A stretch of DNA of 52,948 nt from IMG/VR virus record IMGVR_UViG_3300020171_000037, positions 1 through 52,948 of that record, one strand, 5' to 3'. Numbering within the stretch: the stretch's first letter is position 1; every line of letters begins with the position of its first letter. The notes under the pieces are model-generated. The model ran no database searches and was not told the DNA's origin. It saw nothing but the letters and a program-made list of their open reading frames with translations. Both the position numbers and the translations under genes were made by a program. Positions 1 to 6,287 of the stretch are shown piece after piece. This DNA comes from a virus.

Positions 1-44
1 ATGTAACCTTGTGACCTCAATAAAAAAAAAGTGTGGGTTTTGAA

Positions 45-177
45 ATAACATTTGTTATAAAAAGTTAATACACTAAGTAAAAATGAAAACGAATAATTTT
101 AATTTAACGTATTGATATTCAATTGATATAACATGTTATATTTTTGTTATAAAAAAACAGTAAATTTGTTATAAATT
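45..177. promoter_or_regulatory. Operator-like repeats and two candidate promoters
   Basis: A perfect 14-bp palindrome, TATAACATGTTATA, lies at 127-140. Its half-site TGTTATA recurs in three TTTGTTATAAA copies starting at 51, 143 and 165, and ATAAC/GTTAT also form an inverted repeat at 45-59. TATTTTTG (139-146) and TAAATTTG (161-168) match the Bacteroidota -7 consensus TAnnTTTG. The overlap of palindrome, half-sites and -7 boxes suggests a repressor-controlled promoter for the small gene at 178 and terS. The binding protein is unknown; the Cro-like gene at 51277 is one candidate. Confidence 0.45.
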
Positions 178-321
178 ATGAAAAAATACAGAATTACATT
201 AGATTCGAGTTATCTATTCCAGGAACAAGTGATTGAAGCTGAAAACATACTTCATTTACTGAGTTTAATTTGCAATGCATACAATTTAGATAGGATTACT
301 AAAATAGAACTTATTGATTAA
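178..321 (+). CDS. Small hypothetical protein, 47 aa
   Basis: A short frame starts at ATG 178 and ends with TAA at 319-321. The product begins MKKYRITLDSSYLF and is a mixed-charge soluble protein. It directly follows the TTTGTTATAAA repeats and candidate -7 box, so it would be the first gene of the transcript that reaches terS. I do not recognise its family. The A-rich stretch before the ATG is typical of the other starts here. Confidence 0.5.
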   Translation: MKKYRITLDSSYLFQEQVIEAENILHLLSLICNAYNLDRITKIELID

Positions 322-351
322 GTAATACCTTTTACAACTAAACGAAAAACA

Positions 352-921
352 ATGGCATTACTAACGCGAAAAGAATTTGCAAAGCTGATTGACAAAGATC
401 CTTTATATCTAGGTGTTTATATTAGCCGTAAAAAGTTAATTATTGAAAACAAGAAACTCGATACTAACAATATTATTAACAAAGAGTTCATTAATAAGCA
501 TTCATCAATAAAAGAGTTTAAAGAATCAGAACAGAAACAAGAACAACAAACTGCAGGTAATGAAGTGAATATAGGCAATATTGACTATGTAGTAAAGCAA
601 CATTCTTTAAAATTAAATTCGATTAAGTTAAAAAAAGAACAACTCGAAATCGAAAAGAAACAAGCTAAGGTAATGCCAGTTGATTTTACAATTGAAATAT
701 TCAATAATTACATGAAGGGTAATATTAACGGTTTAATTAACGATGGGTTTTCGATAATAGATGAACTAATTGAAGAAATGAATGGTAGTTTTGAGCTTAA
801 ATTAAAATATAAGAAAGCATTAAAAGGAAAATTCAATGAAACAATTAGGATAAACCACGAATCAATTTCGAAAAGCATCATTGAAAAGGCTAATGAATAT
901 GCATTACAAAGGAATTGGTAA
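352..921 (+). CDS. Probable terminase small subunit
   Basis: The 189-aa product would bind the packaging site and load the large terminase. The N-terminal 45 residues (LLTRKEFAKLI...) look like a helix-turn-helix of the Nu1/DNA-packaging type. A Lys/Glu-rich helix follows (LKKEQLEIEKKQAKVMPVDF, about residues 90-110), the linker common in Nu1-like small terminases before the C-terminal helical domain. Its place near the gpA-type large terminase supports the role. The two subunits are separated here by about 7.6 kb of cassettes and a recombinase, which is unusual. The stop lies 19 bp before the first recombination site. The call rests on pattern and position, not a strong catalytic motif. Confidence 0.6.
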   Translation: MALLTRKEFAKLIDKDPLYLGVYISRKKLIIENKKLDTNNIINKEFINKHSSIKEFKESEQKQEQQTAGNEVNIGNIDYVVKQHSLKLNSIKLKKEQLEIEKKQAKVMPVDFTIEIFNNYMKGNINGLINDGFSIIDELIEEMNGSFELKLKYKKALKGKFNETIRINHESISKSIIEKANEYALQRNW

Positions 922-939
922 TCTCTTTTTTGGCATTGC

Positions 940-1074
940 GTACAACGTTTGGTATATGACCAGTAGCGGATTAAATAGTAATAACCTATCAAATTAGTAG
1001 AATGAATATAGATACAACAGAAACTTCGCAAACCACCGCCCCCGCTATTGGTTATATACCGCGTGTTACCTGCC
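940..1074 (+). repeat. attC-like site 1 (72-nt loop)
   Basis: The left arm (941-969) begins TACAAC and ends GGTATATGACCAGTAGCGG. The right arm (1042-1074) reads back as GGTATATAACCAATAGCGG, 17/19 identical, with R'-like GTTACCT at 1065. The spacer between R box and inner stem is unpaired (GTTT versus ACGC). The loop is 72 nt and contains an ATG at 1002. This site follows terS directly and no complementary cassette start is seen upstream, so it may be the founding or attI-like site. Confidence 0.8.
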
Positions 1075-1121
1075 GTTTTTCGTGTTTTAAATCTTTGCGC
1101 TGGTATTGGCGGAAACCGTAA
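1002..1121 (+). CDS. Possible 39-aa peptide starting in the site 1 loop
   Basis: ATG 1002 in the site 1 loop opens a 39-codon frame that crosses the GTTACC crossover and stops at 1119-1121. It overlaps the methyltransferase in a different frame. Its end-of-arm residues (TAPAIGYIPRVTCR) resemble those read from the site 9 loop (NTAIDYSTCYRQ), where the same kind of start is in frame with the cassette gene. It may be a leader peptide or a start codon left out of frame by a cassette exchange. Expression is unproven. Confidence 0.3.
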   Translation: MNIDTTETSQTTAPAIGYIPRVTCRFSCFKSLRWYWRKP

Positions 1122-1680
1122 AAACTGGAAAGATTGCCAAGTTACAGCCGTTGAAAAAGACCCTAAAATAGCAGCACTTTATAAAAAACTTTATCCTGAT
1201 GATACTGTAATAGTTGGTGATGCTTACGAATACTTAAAAGAAAACTTTGAAAACTTTGATTTTGTTTGGATTTCTCCACCATGCCAAAAGCATAGTAAAA
1301 TGATGAAATTTACAAGGCATAAAGTAGCCGATTACCCAGACTTTAAACTTTATGAAGTGATTGTGTTTTTAGACAACTTTTTTAAAGGGAAATGGGTTGT
1401 TGAAAACGTGAAACCTTATTACAAACCATTGATTGAACCGACAGCCGAAATTGGAAGACATTTATTTTGGGCAAACTTTAAGATTGACCAGGTAAAAGTT
1501 GAACAGCCTAAAAACTTTATAAACAAGGCTAATATGGAAGGTAAAAAGGCAATGATGGACTGGTTGGGCATTCACTTTGAAGAAACAATTTATTATGGTA
1601 AAAATCATTGCCCTGTTCAAATTTTAAGGAATTGCGTTCATCCAATAGTTGGTGAGGCTATTTTCTTAAATGGCAGGTAA
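1048..1680 (+). CDS. DNA cytosine-C5 methyltransferase (cassette 1)
   Basis: The 210-aa protein transfers a methyl group from S-adenosylmethionine to cytosine C5 in DNA. Motif I is NLCAGIGG (about residues 15-22). Motif IV is SPPCQ with catalytic Cys79. A motif VI-like VENV follows near residue 116. The length is short, as in phage-type enzymes lacking a full target-recognition domain. There is no ATG: the frame opens at TTG 1048 inside the right arm of site 1, with GTG 1063 as an alternative, and conserved sequence begins almost at the crossover. The stop TAA (1678-1680) lies inside the R''-like box of site 2. No restriction enzyme is adjacent, so protection of phage DNA is the likely role. 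Confidence 0.8.
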   Translation: MVIYRVLPAVFRVLNLCAGIGGNRKNWKDCQVTAVEKDPKIAALYKKLYPDDTVIVGDAYEYLKENFENFDFVWISPPCQKHSKMMKFTRHKVADYPDFKLYEVIVFLDNFFKGKWVVENVKPYYKPLIEPTAEIGRHLFWANFKIDQVKVEQPKNFINKANMEGKKAMMDWLGIHFEETIYYGKNHCPVQILRNCVHPIVGEAIFLNGR

Positions 1681-1767
1681 CTATTCGTATAAACTGCGTT
1701 GGCAAAGTCCGATGTCAGTTTATAAGTAGCTAAATGCCAAATGCAATTTATACGGGTGTTGTGGTGC
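1672..1767 (+). repeat. attC-like site 2 (30-nt loop)
   Basis: The left arm (1672-1704) carries R''-like GGCAGGTAAC, then CGTATAAACTGCGTTGGCA. The right arm (1735-1767) reads back as CGTATAAATTGCATTTGGCA and ends in R'-like GTTGTGG at 1758. R'' is perfectly complementary to the start of cassette 1 (GTTACCTGCC at 1065), as expected for one circularised cassette. The methyltransferase stop codon is part of R''. Confidence 0.8.
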
Positions 1768-1795
1768 GTTTTTAAACATTTAATAAATAAATAAA

Positions 1796-2071
1796 ATGGG
1801 AATAAAGAAAATAGCAAGACCTATTAACTACGCAAAAAATTATTTTATTGAGTGGTTAAAAGAAAATGAAGCCTATAATATTGATGTATATGATGGGATT
1901 GATGAAAATGGTGAGTGGGATTATTACAGAACTGTAAGTGGATTTATAGGTGATTCATTGTACACGGTTTATTTTACGATGTGGCATGGTAAGATAAAAA
2001 TTGATTACTCTGATGATGAAAATAGATATTCTGATATGAGCATTTATGAGTTTATGCAGTTATTAACCTAA
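1796..2071 (+). CDS. Hypothetical protein, 91 aa (cassette 2)
   Basis: An acidic, Tyr-rich protein of 91 residues (GIKKIARPINYAKNYFIEWL at the start, ending MSIYEFMQLLT). It is the sole gene of cassette 2 and is preceded by an A-rich leader (AATAAATAAATAAAATGG). Its TAA ends 2 nt before the R'' box of site 3, the tight spacing expected of an integron cassette gene. I do not recognise the family. No signal peptide or membrane segment is seen. Confidence 0.6.
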   Translation: MGIKKIARPINYAKNYFIEWLKENEAYNIDVYDGIDENGEWDYYRTVSGFIGDSLYTVYFTMWHGKIKIDYSDDENRYSDMSIYEFMQLLT

Positions 2072-2073
2072 AT

Positions 2074-2173
2074 GCACTACAACGATGACAATAAACCAAG
2101 TTTGGTAACGAAACCGATTTCGTAACCAAATAGTGTCAAACCAAATAGGGTTTATTTGGGGTTATACAATGGC
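2074..2173 (+). repeat. attC-like site 3 (nested hairpin in loop)
   Basis: The left arm (2074-2106) has R'' GCACTACAAC, complementary at 9/10 to the start of cassette 2 (GTTGTGGTGC). The inner left stem ATAAACCAAGTTTGGT pairs with ACCAAATAGGGTTTAT (from 2140). R' is GTTATAC at 2161. The loop holds a second near-perfect hairpin, ACGAAA-ccga-TTTCGT, flanked by GGT/ACC. Confidence 0.75.
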
Positions 2174-2203
2174 TTTCAAGTAATTAACTCAAATAAAAAT
2201 TAT

Positions 2204-2596
2204 ATGAACAATTTAAACGAATTATCAAAACAGATTTACGAAGGTAATAAACTTCGCGGCTTCGATGTTTCAAAAGAAAATATCGGACAAACATTAATGC
2301 TTATAGTATCAGAACTGTCAGAAGCTTTGGAAGCTGATAGGAAAGCAAAATTTGCGAATATGAAAGTGTTTGAAAGTTGCATGGAAGCTGATGATATTAA
2401 AGAAAGTGATATGGATTATTACATAAAACAATCATTTGAATTTAATATTAAAGACACTTTTCAAGATGAAATTGCAGATACATTAATTCGCCTATTTGAT
2501 TTATGCGGTGGTTTACAAATTGATATTGAAAAGCATATTAAATATAAATTAGATTACAATTCAAAGCGAGAATTTAAACACGGTAAGCGTTATTAA
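2204..2596 (+). CDS. MazG-like nucleotide pyrophosphohydrolase (cassette 3)
   Basis: A 130-aa all-alpha NTP pyrophosphohydrolase homologue. The metal-binding pattern is visible as SELSEALE and, after a long insert, DEIADTLIRLFDL (an ExxE...ExxD arrangement). Such enzymes cleave (d)NTPs to monophosphates and PPi; phage MazG-type proteins are discussed as nucleotide housecleaning or alarmone-lowering factors. I chose ATG 2204, which has an A-rich leader; the frame is open upstream to TTG 2156, through the site 3 right arm. The stop (2594-2596) abuts the R'' box of site 4. Confidence 0.8.
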   Translation: MNNLNELSKQIYEGNKLRGFDVSKENIGQTLMLIVSELSEALEADRKAKFANMKVFESCMEADDIKESDMDYYIKQSFEFNIKDTFQDEIADTLIRLFDLCGGLQIDIEKHIKYKLDYNSKREFKHGKRY

Positions 2597-2703
2597 GCTA
2601 TTGTATAACGGTGGTTGTATGGTGTCGGTTTGCCTTGCAGAAACTTTCACAATACCGATACATTATCCGGCAAACTGCACTATACAACGTGTTAGCCGTT
2701 CGG
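2597..2703 (+). repeat. attC-like site 4 (34-nt loop)
   Basis: The left arm (2597-2634) includes GTATAAC, spacer GGTGG, then TTGTATGGTGTCGGTTTGCC. The right arm (2669-2699) reads back as TTGTATAGTGCAGTTTGCC, leaving one extra unpaired T on the left arm, like the extrahelical bases of attC hairpins. R' is GTTAGCC at 2691. R'' GCTATTGTATAAC is complementary at 12/13 to the start of cassette 3. The inner stem and part of the loop are nearly the same as in site 8. Confidence 0.8.
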
Positions 2704-2739
2704 TTTTTATTTTAGTAATTAACTTTAAAACAATATTTT

Positions 2740-3033
2740 ATGAACGAAAAATTAGAACAGGCAAATAAACTACAAAAACAGATTGAAGAACTGGAAAACT
2801 TTCTTTTCGTAGTTGTAGAATTTGACGAAAAATCAAAAGCAATACCGAGCGTTTGGTGCTCAATGACTAAAACCATTAAAGTTGAATTGTCATTGTTTGG
2901 CTTTAGGGGTTTTGGCTGTGGAAATCATTCGCAAACCGTGGTTATACCTAATTTAATCAGAAATAACCTAATTGATTCCTGTAAAGCAAGGCTTCAGGAA
3001 TTAAAAGATGAACTTGCTACGAAGCTGTCTTAA
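2740..3033 (+). CDS. Hypothetical coiled-coil protein, 97 aa (cassette 4)
   Basis: The product has a short N-terminal coiled coil (KLEQANKLQKQIEELENFLF), a central beta-like stretch with FGFRGFGCGNHSQTVVIP, and a C-terminal helix (CKARLQELKDELATKL). The shape suggests a small homodimer, but no family is recognised. ATG 2740 follows an A-rich leader. The stop at 3031-3033 is a few bases before the R'' box of site 5. Confidence 0.6.
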   Translation: MNEKLEQANKLQKQIEELENFLFVVVEFDEKSKAIPSVWCSMTKTIKVELSLFGFRGFGCGNHSQTVVIPNLIRNNLIDSCKARLQELKDELATKLS

Positions 3034-3036
3034 ACT

Positions 3037-3338
3037 GACGGCTAACGATTGGCGGTATATTGTCGGTTGCCGCTTGAATAACCGACACAGTTGAAACGAG
3101 TATTAACTTAACAATTTACGTGCGATGGATAACTTACAAATTAGAGACCAATTTGATTCTGTAACATTCAGAAACAAAAAAGCTGTTTGCATTTTAGAGG
3201 TGCAAAATGAATATAAAACTTCTGAATTTCGATTGAAAAAAAGTGATGCAATAAGCATAATTGCACATTTGCAGGAGTGGGTAGGCATAAAAGCCGATAC
3301 GAGCAAAAGCAACTGCAATATACCGCGTGTTGTGCCCT
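3037..3338 (+). repeat. attC-like site 5 with a 235-nt loop
   Basis: The left arm (3037-3073) has R'' GGCTAAC, complementary to the start of cassette 4 (GTTAGCC), and inner stem GGCGGTATATTGTCGGTTGC. The right arm (3309-3338) reads back as CGCGGTATATTGCAGTTGC, with R' GTTGTGC at 3329. The loop is about 235 nt, far longer than in the other sites. It contains a local hairpin (GTCGGTT/AACCGAC) and the start and first 60-70 codons of the next gene. Confidence 0.7.
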
Positions 3339-3448
3339 GTTTACCTAGTTACTCATGCCCCTATTGCAATAGCACGCTTATTAACTACAATAAAGTTGAT
3401 GGTTGGAGTTGTGATAATTGTGACGAAACCTGGTTGAATCCTTCTTAA
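3125..3448 (+). CDS. Zinc-ribbon protein spanning a site arm (cassettes 4/5)
   Basis: This 107-aa frame starts in the loop of site 5, reads through its right arm (about residues 63-71, NIPRVV) and continues into cassette 5. The cassette supplies a C-terminal zinc ribbon: CPYC, then CDNC followed by DETW. The N-terminal part is a separate small domain of unknown type. The protein therefore looks like a fusion of a loop-encoded segment and a cassette-encoded segment. Cassette 5 has no other gene and is only 211 bp. The stop at 3446-3448 lies 2 nt before R'' of site 6. Function is unknown. Confidence 0.55.
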   Translation: MDNLQIRDQFDSVTFRNKKAVCILEVQNEYKTSEFRLKKSDAISIIAHLQEWVGIKADTSKSNCNIPRVVPCLPSYSCPYCNSTLINYNKVDGWSCDNCDETWLNPS

Positions 3449-3450
3449 AT

Positions 3451-3550
3451 AGGGTACAACGTTGGCGGTATGAACTGACCGCCTATAAGACAGTTCAATA
3501 GTACAAATTATGCTCTCAGGCGGTTTGTTTATACCGTGGGTTGTAGGGCG
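3451..3550 (+). repeat. attC-like site 6 (33-nt loop)
   Basis: The left arm has AGGGTACAAC, then GTTGG and CGGTATGAACTGACCGCCT. The right arm (3518-3550) reads back as CGGTATAAACAAACCGCCT after a 3-nt spacer, 16/19 identical. R' is GTTGTAG at 3540. R'' is complementary at 9/10 to the start of cassette 5 (GTTGTGCCCT). The unequal spacers (5 versus 3 nt) resemble the unpaired central spacer of attC. Confidence 0.8.
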
Positions 3551-3563
3551 TTATTCAATATTT

Positions 3564-3974
3564 ATGACCATAGAAAATATTATTTACGAAACGACAAGAG
3601 AGATTTATAGTATTGAAGATAAGCTTAGAATTGCCACTATATTTTTATTCTGCGAAAAAATGGATTCTAAATTATTTGCTGAATTGCTTTACACTGACAA
3701 CCACGAAAAATTTATTGATAATATAAATTTGGAGTATTCTCATTATGAAGTTGATTTCTCTATTAGATTACAAGATAAAAATGTGAGAAATAGCTTTTAT
3801 AAAACGCTTGAAAAAGCTAAAGAACAATTTGACGACAATGGGTTTTACAAGGCTTTATTTGAGAAAGACGAATTTGCACTTGTAATTTATGAAATAGTAG
3901 GCTACAATTTTGATGCTATACAAATGAAAAAAATTACAAAGAATATAGCCGTTCAGTTGCAGCTCGCTCTCTAA
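3564..3974 (+). CDS. Hypothetical protein, 136 aa (cassette 6)
   Basis: A helical, acidic protein beginning MTIENIIYETTREIYS. I chose ATG 3564 because the upstream part of the frame (from 3510) is the site 6 loop and right arm. No conserved enzymatic motif is visible, and no signal peptide or membrane span. It is the only gene of cassette 6, and its TAA (3972-3974) touches the R'' box of site 7. Family unknown. Confidence 0.6.
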   Translation: MTIENIIYETTREIYSIEDKLRIATIFLFCEKMDSKLFAELLYTDNHEKFIDNINLEYSHYEVDFSIRLQDKNVRNSFYKTLEKAKEQFDDNGFYKALFEKDEFALVIYEIVGYNFDAIQMKKITKNIAVQLQLAL

Positions 3975-4043
3975 TGCCCTACAACGAATTGGTGTATGCG
4001 GAGGCTGAGGCACGAAGCTTACGTATGACACCGTGTTATACAC
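3975..4043 (+). repeat. attC-like site 7 (21-nt loop, weakest stem)
   Basis: R'' TGCCCTACAAC is complementary at 10/11 to the start of cassette 6 (GTTGTAGGGCG). The inner left stem GGTGTATGCG pairs with CGTATGACACC, with one unpaired base. R' is GTTATAC at 4035. The loop is the shortest in the array. A second possible GTT (GTTAACC at about 4048) was set aside because the cassette 7 end matches GTTATACAC, not GTTAACC. Confidence 0.65.
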
Positions 4044-4123
4044 TGGCGTTAACCACTTACCTGCAATTGAAACACGGACGTAATAATTATTTTTTTAGGG
4101 AGGGTATTTTTCTTTAATATTTC

Positions 4124-4154
4124 TTGTGTATATGAAATATACAATATATCTTTG
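4124..4154 (+). promoter_or_regulatory. Candidate promoter inside cassette 7
   Basis: TTG at 4124-4126 and TATCTTTG at 4147-4154 are separated by 20 nt and match the Bacteroidota pattern TTTG-N19/21-TAnnTTTG. The expected start lies near 4161, about 32 nt before the ATG at 4193. It would let cassette 7 be expressed on its own. Confidence 0.55.
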
Positions 4155-4192
4155 TTGTAAGAAATTTAATTAGAAACTAAAAACATACGATT

Positions 4193-4468
4193 ATGACTAA
4201 TCAAATTATTTTTAAAAAAGGACAAAAGGTAACAATTACCAACGGAATGAATGCTTCTGATTTTAACATGAACCAAACTTGGAGCATTATGAGTGCCTAC
4301 AATGTTGAAGAATGGTTTAAAAAGGAATTTACAATTGAAGGTACAGTAAAGTTAATAACATTTACTCATTCGCCAGAAGTGTATGGAGCTTATCTATTAC
4401 AACATAATGGCGTTAATGTTGGGTATATTTACAATACAGGAATTAAAGCTATTAAAGATGAAGCGTAA
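4193..4468 (+). CDS. Hypothetical protein, 91 aa (cassette 7, first gene)
   Basis: Product begins MTNQIIFKKGQKVTITNGM and ends GYIYNTGIKAIKDEA. It looks like a small beta-rich domain; the opening resembles a short SH3- or KOW-like strand pair, but this is not a firm assignment. It has its own promoter and overlaps the next gene by 11 nt. Family unknown. Confidence 0.6.
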   Translation: MTNQIIFKKGQKVTITNGMNASDFNMNQTWSIMSAYNVEEWFKKEFTIEGTVKLITFTHSPEVYGAYLLQHNGVNVGYIYNTGIKAIKDEA

Positions 4469-4619
4469 AAACTTAGACTTAACAGAGAATTGCATAAAAG
4501 AAATTGCAAAAGAGGCTATTGATAAAGGCACAGATTTTAAAAATTTAGCTCAGGATATATTAGAAGTACATGCCAAAACCTTAATTGCCGATAGGCAAAA
4601 GAGCGAGGGCAAAAAATAA
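4458..4619 (+). CDS. Small hypothetical protein, 53 aa (cassette 7, second gene)
   Basis: Starts at ATG 4458 within the end of the preceding gene and encodes a basic helical peptide (MKRKNLDLTENCIKEIAKEA ... SEGKK). The overlap implies translational coupling. The frame extends upstream to 4383, but that part is a shadow of the first gene. A two-gene cassette with its own promoter recalls toxin-antitoxin cassettes of chromosomal integrons. Neither product matches a toxin or antitoxin I know. Confidence 0.45.
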   Translation: MKRKNLDLTENCIKEIAKEAIDKGTDFKNLAQDILEVHAKTLIADRQKSEGKK

Positions 4620-4671
4620 TTATGGATAGTTTACACAGGCATTGATTAAGTGAGCTGAGGTTCTTACGCTT

Positions 4672-4772
4672 GTGTATAACGGCTGGCGGTATGGTGTCGG
4701 TTTGCCTTGCAGACTTTTTCAACCTATCACAGACCTTAATGGCAAACTGCACTATACCGCATGTTGTGTGTC
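4672..4772 (+). repeat. attC-like site 8 (34-nt loop)
   Basis: The left arm GTATAACGGCTGGCGGTATG continues GTGTCGGTTTGCC. The right arm (from 4741) is GGCAAACTGCACTATACCGC, then ATGTTGTGT, with R' GTTGTGT at 4763. R'' GTGTATAAC is complementary to the start of cassette 7 (GTTATACAC). The inner stem, loop length and loop start (TTGCAGA) are almost identical to site 4, so the two sites share a recent ancestor although their cassettes differ. Confidence 0.8.
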
Positions 4773-4838
4773 TGGTGCGGTCAAATTGCGAAACAGTTGA
4801 TTAAATGAACAGATGTAATAATTAAATATTTTTTAGGG

Positions 4839-5060
4839 ATGGCATTTTTTGATTTAAACACAATGAGGGAACAGGATGCAGTTATGCAATGCCCATACTG
4901 TTTTGAAGATTTAACTGAAAAAGATATAATTGGTGAAACAGTATATGATGTTGTAAGAATAGGACATAACATTGGTGGAGATGCAACAGTTTTTGAATGT
5001 CCGAAATGCTTTGAAAAATCATTTATTCATAAAGAAAGTTTGAAATGGAAAATACAATAA
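4839..5060 (+). CDS. Zinc-ribbon protein, 73 aa (cassette 8, first gene)
   Basis: Two CxxC knuckles, CPYCFEDL (about residues 18-25) and CPKCFEKS (about 56-63), are separated by a loop with a GHNIGGDATVFE segment, a typical zinc-ribbon layout. The partner (DNA, RNA or protein) is unknown. Translation is coupled to the next gene by a 16-nt overlap. Confidence 0.65.
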   Translation: MAFFDLNTMREQDAVMQCPYCFEDLTEKDIIGETVYDVVRIGHNIGGDATVFECPKCFEKSFIHKESLKWKIQ

Positions 5061-5275
5061 ACTTTGAAGGTAAAGAAATAAAATGGGAATATACTATCTG
5101 CCCATGCTTGCAATGCCCAATTTATCCAACAAAAAAGAAATGGGAAGAAGAAGCAGAAAAAGACGTAAGAAAGGATAAGTGCTATACTTCAAGATGCACT
5201 TATTCAAAAAATCTTGCAGCGAGTATTGCTTGGGAAATACATGATTTACGTTTTGGTTGGGAGGAAAATATTTAA
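5045..5275 (+). CDS. Cys-rich hypothetical protein, 76 aa (cassette 8, second gene)
   Basis: Product MENTINFEGKEIKWEYTICP ... has cysteines in CPCLQCP and later CYTSRCTY, suggesting one metal site or a disulfide pair, followed by an aromatic C-terminus (HDLRFGWEENI). It overlaps the upstream zinc-ribbon gene by 16 nt, so the two are probably made together and may act together. The family is not recognised. The stop is about 50 nt before site 9. Confidence 0.55.
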   Translation: MENTINFEGKEIKWEYTICPCLQCPIYPTKKKWEEEAEKDVRKDKCYTSRCTYSKNLAASIAWEIHDLRFGWEENI

Positions 5276-5320
5276 TTATGGTCAAGTTCCTACAAATGTT
5301 CATTAAATGCACGAATGTAG

Positions 5321-5464
5321 CACTTGCACACAACGTATGGTGCTATGAGCAGTAGCGGAATTTAAAAAACTAAACTTGAAAATTATGACAGAATTAAATA
5401 ATATACCTGAACTTGAAGCAAACACGAACACCGCTATTGATTATAGCACGTGTTACAGGCAGTA
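5321..5464 (+). repeat. attC-like site 9 (72-nt loop with start codon)
   Basis: The left arm has R'' GCACACAAC (5326-5334), then GGTGCTATGAGCAGTAGCGG. The right arm (5431-5460) reads back as GTGCTATAATCAATAGCGG. R' is GTTACAG at 5452. The 72-nt loop equals that of site 1 and contains ATG 5385 after an A-rich leader. That frame runs through the right arm into the cassette 9 methyltransferase. R'' pairs with the start of cassette 8 over about 8 nt. Confidence 0.8.
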
Positions 5465-6287
5465 CGGTATTAATGTACTGTCTCTATTCGATGGAATGTC
5501 TTGTGGTAGAATTGCTTTAGAACGAGCAGGAAATAAAGTAAACAACTACTTTGCTTCTGAAATAGATGAAAAAGCAATTTACATAACGCAAAAAAACTAC
5601 CCAAACACAAAACAACTTGGAAGTGTTACAGAAATTAAAGGTACGGATTTACCGCAAATTGACCTATTAATAGGAGGGTCTCCCTGCCAAAGTTTTAGTT
5701 CATTTGGTAACGGAAAGGGTTTTGATGGTAAAAGTGGATTATTCTGGGAATTTGTAAGGATTTTGAATGAAGTAAAACCAACATTCTTTTTACTTGAAAA
5801 TGTTGTGATGAAAAAAGAATGGGAAGATATTATTACAGATGCACTTGGAGTAGAACCTATACGCATTAACTCAAATCTATTTTCTGCTCATAACAGACCG
5901 AGAATATATTGGACCAACATACCAATAAATGAATTGCCAAAGGAAAACAAAACAACTGTTTATGATATTTTAGAAACACCAAGCTTTCATAATAACTACC
6001 CTAAATGGTTGTTGGGTAAATTTGGAAATAAAACGAGATTAGAACAGTTGTGGTATGCTGATGGGAAAGCAAGTTGTTTAACTTCAAATATGCACAAAGG
6101 ACAAAAATCTACATTTACAAAAGACAGGAACGAAAATATACATAGACTTACTGTTATAGAATGTGAGAGATTACAAACTGTACCTGACAATTATACAGAA
6201 GGTGTTTCAAACACAGATAGGTATAAAATGTTAGGGAATGGCTGGACTGTTTCTGTGATTGCTCACATTTTCGGAGGACTAAAGTAG
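5385..6287 (+). CDS. DNA cytosine-C5 methyltransferase, Dnmt3-like (cassette 9)
   Basis: A 300-aa AdoMet-dependent cytosine-C5 methyltransferase. Motif I is LFDGMSCGRIAL (about 34-45), motif IV GGSPCQSFS with catalytic Cys101, motif VI LLENV (about 136-140), motif VIII-like RPRIYWTNI, and motif X-like LGNGWTVSVIAHIF at the C-terminus. This arrangement resembles the Dnmt3-like group common in phages. ATG 5385 is in the loop of site 9; the first 25 or so residues are site-encoded and the enzyme proper begins YGINVLSLFDG just after the crossover. The stop lies just before R'' of site 10. It probably modifies phage DNA against restriction. Confidence 0.9.
   Translation: MTELNNIPELEANTNTAIDYSTCYRQYGINVLSLFDGMSCGRIALERAGNKVNNYFASEIDEKAIYITQKNYPNTKQLGSVTEIKGTDLPQIDLLIGGSPCQSFSSFGNGKGFDGKSGLFWEFVRILNEVKPTFFLLENVVMKKEWEDIITDALGVEPIRINSNLFSAHNRPRIYWTNIPINELPKENKTTVYDILETPSFHNNYPKWLLGKFGNKTRLEQLWYADGKASCLTSNMHKGQKSTFTKDRNENIHRLTVIECERLQTVPDNYTEGVSNTDRYKMLGNGWTVSVIAHIFGGLK

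Noticed and set aside
708-1031. 107-aa frame on the - strand over terS and site 1
   Set aside because: It overlaps terS and the first site, has no leader or neighbours on that strand, and looks like a shadow frame.
4046-4056. GTTAACC as the R' box of site 7
   Set aside because: The end of cassette 7 (GTGTATAAC) matches GTTATACAC at 4035, not GTTAACC, and the stem fits the former.
1048-6287. Restriction-modification systems around the two methyltransferases
   Set aside because: No restriction endonuclease motif is found in the neighbouring cassettes; solitary phage methyltransferases are common.
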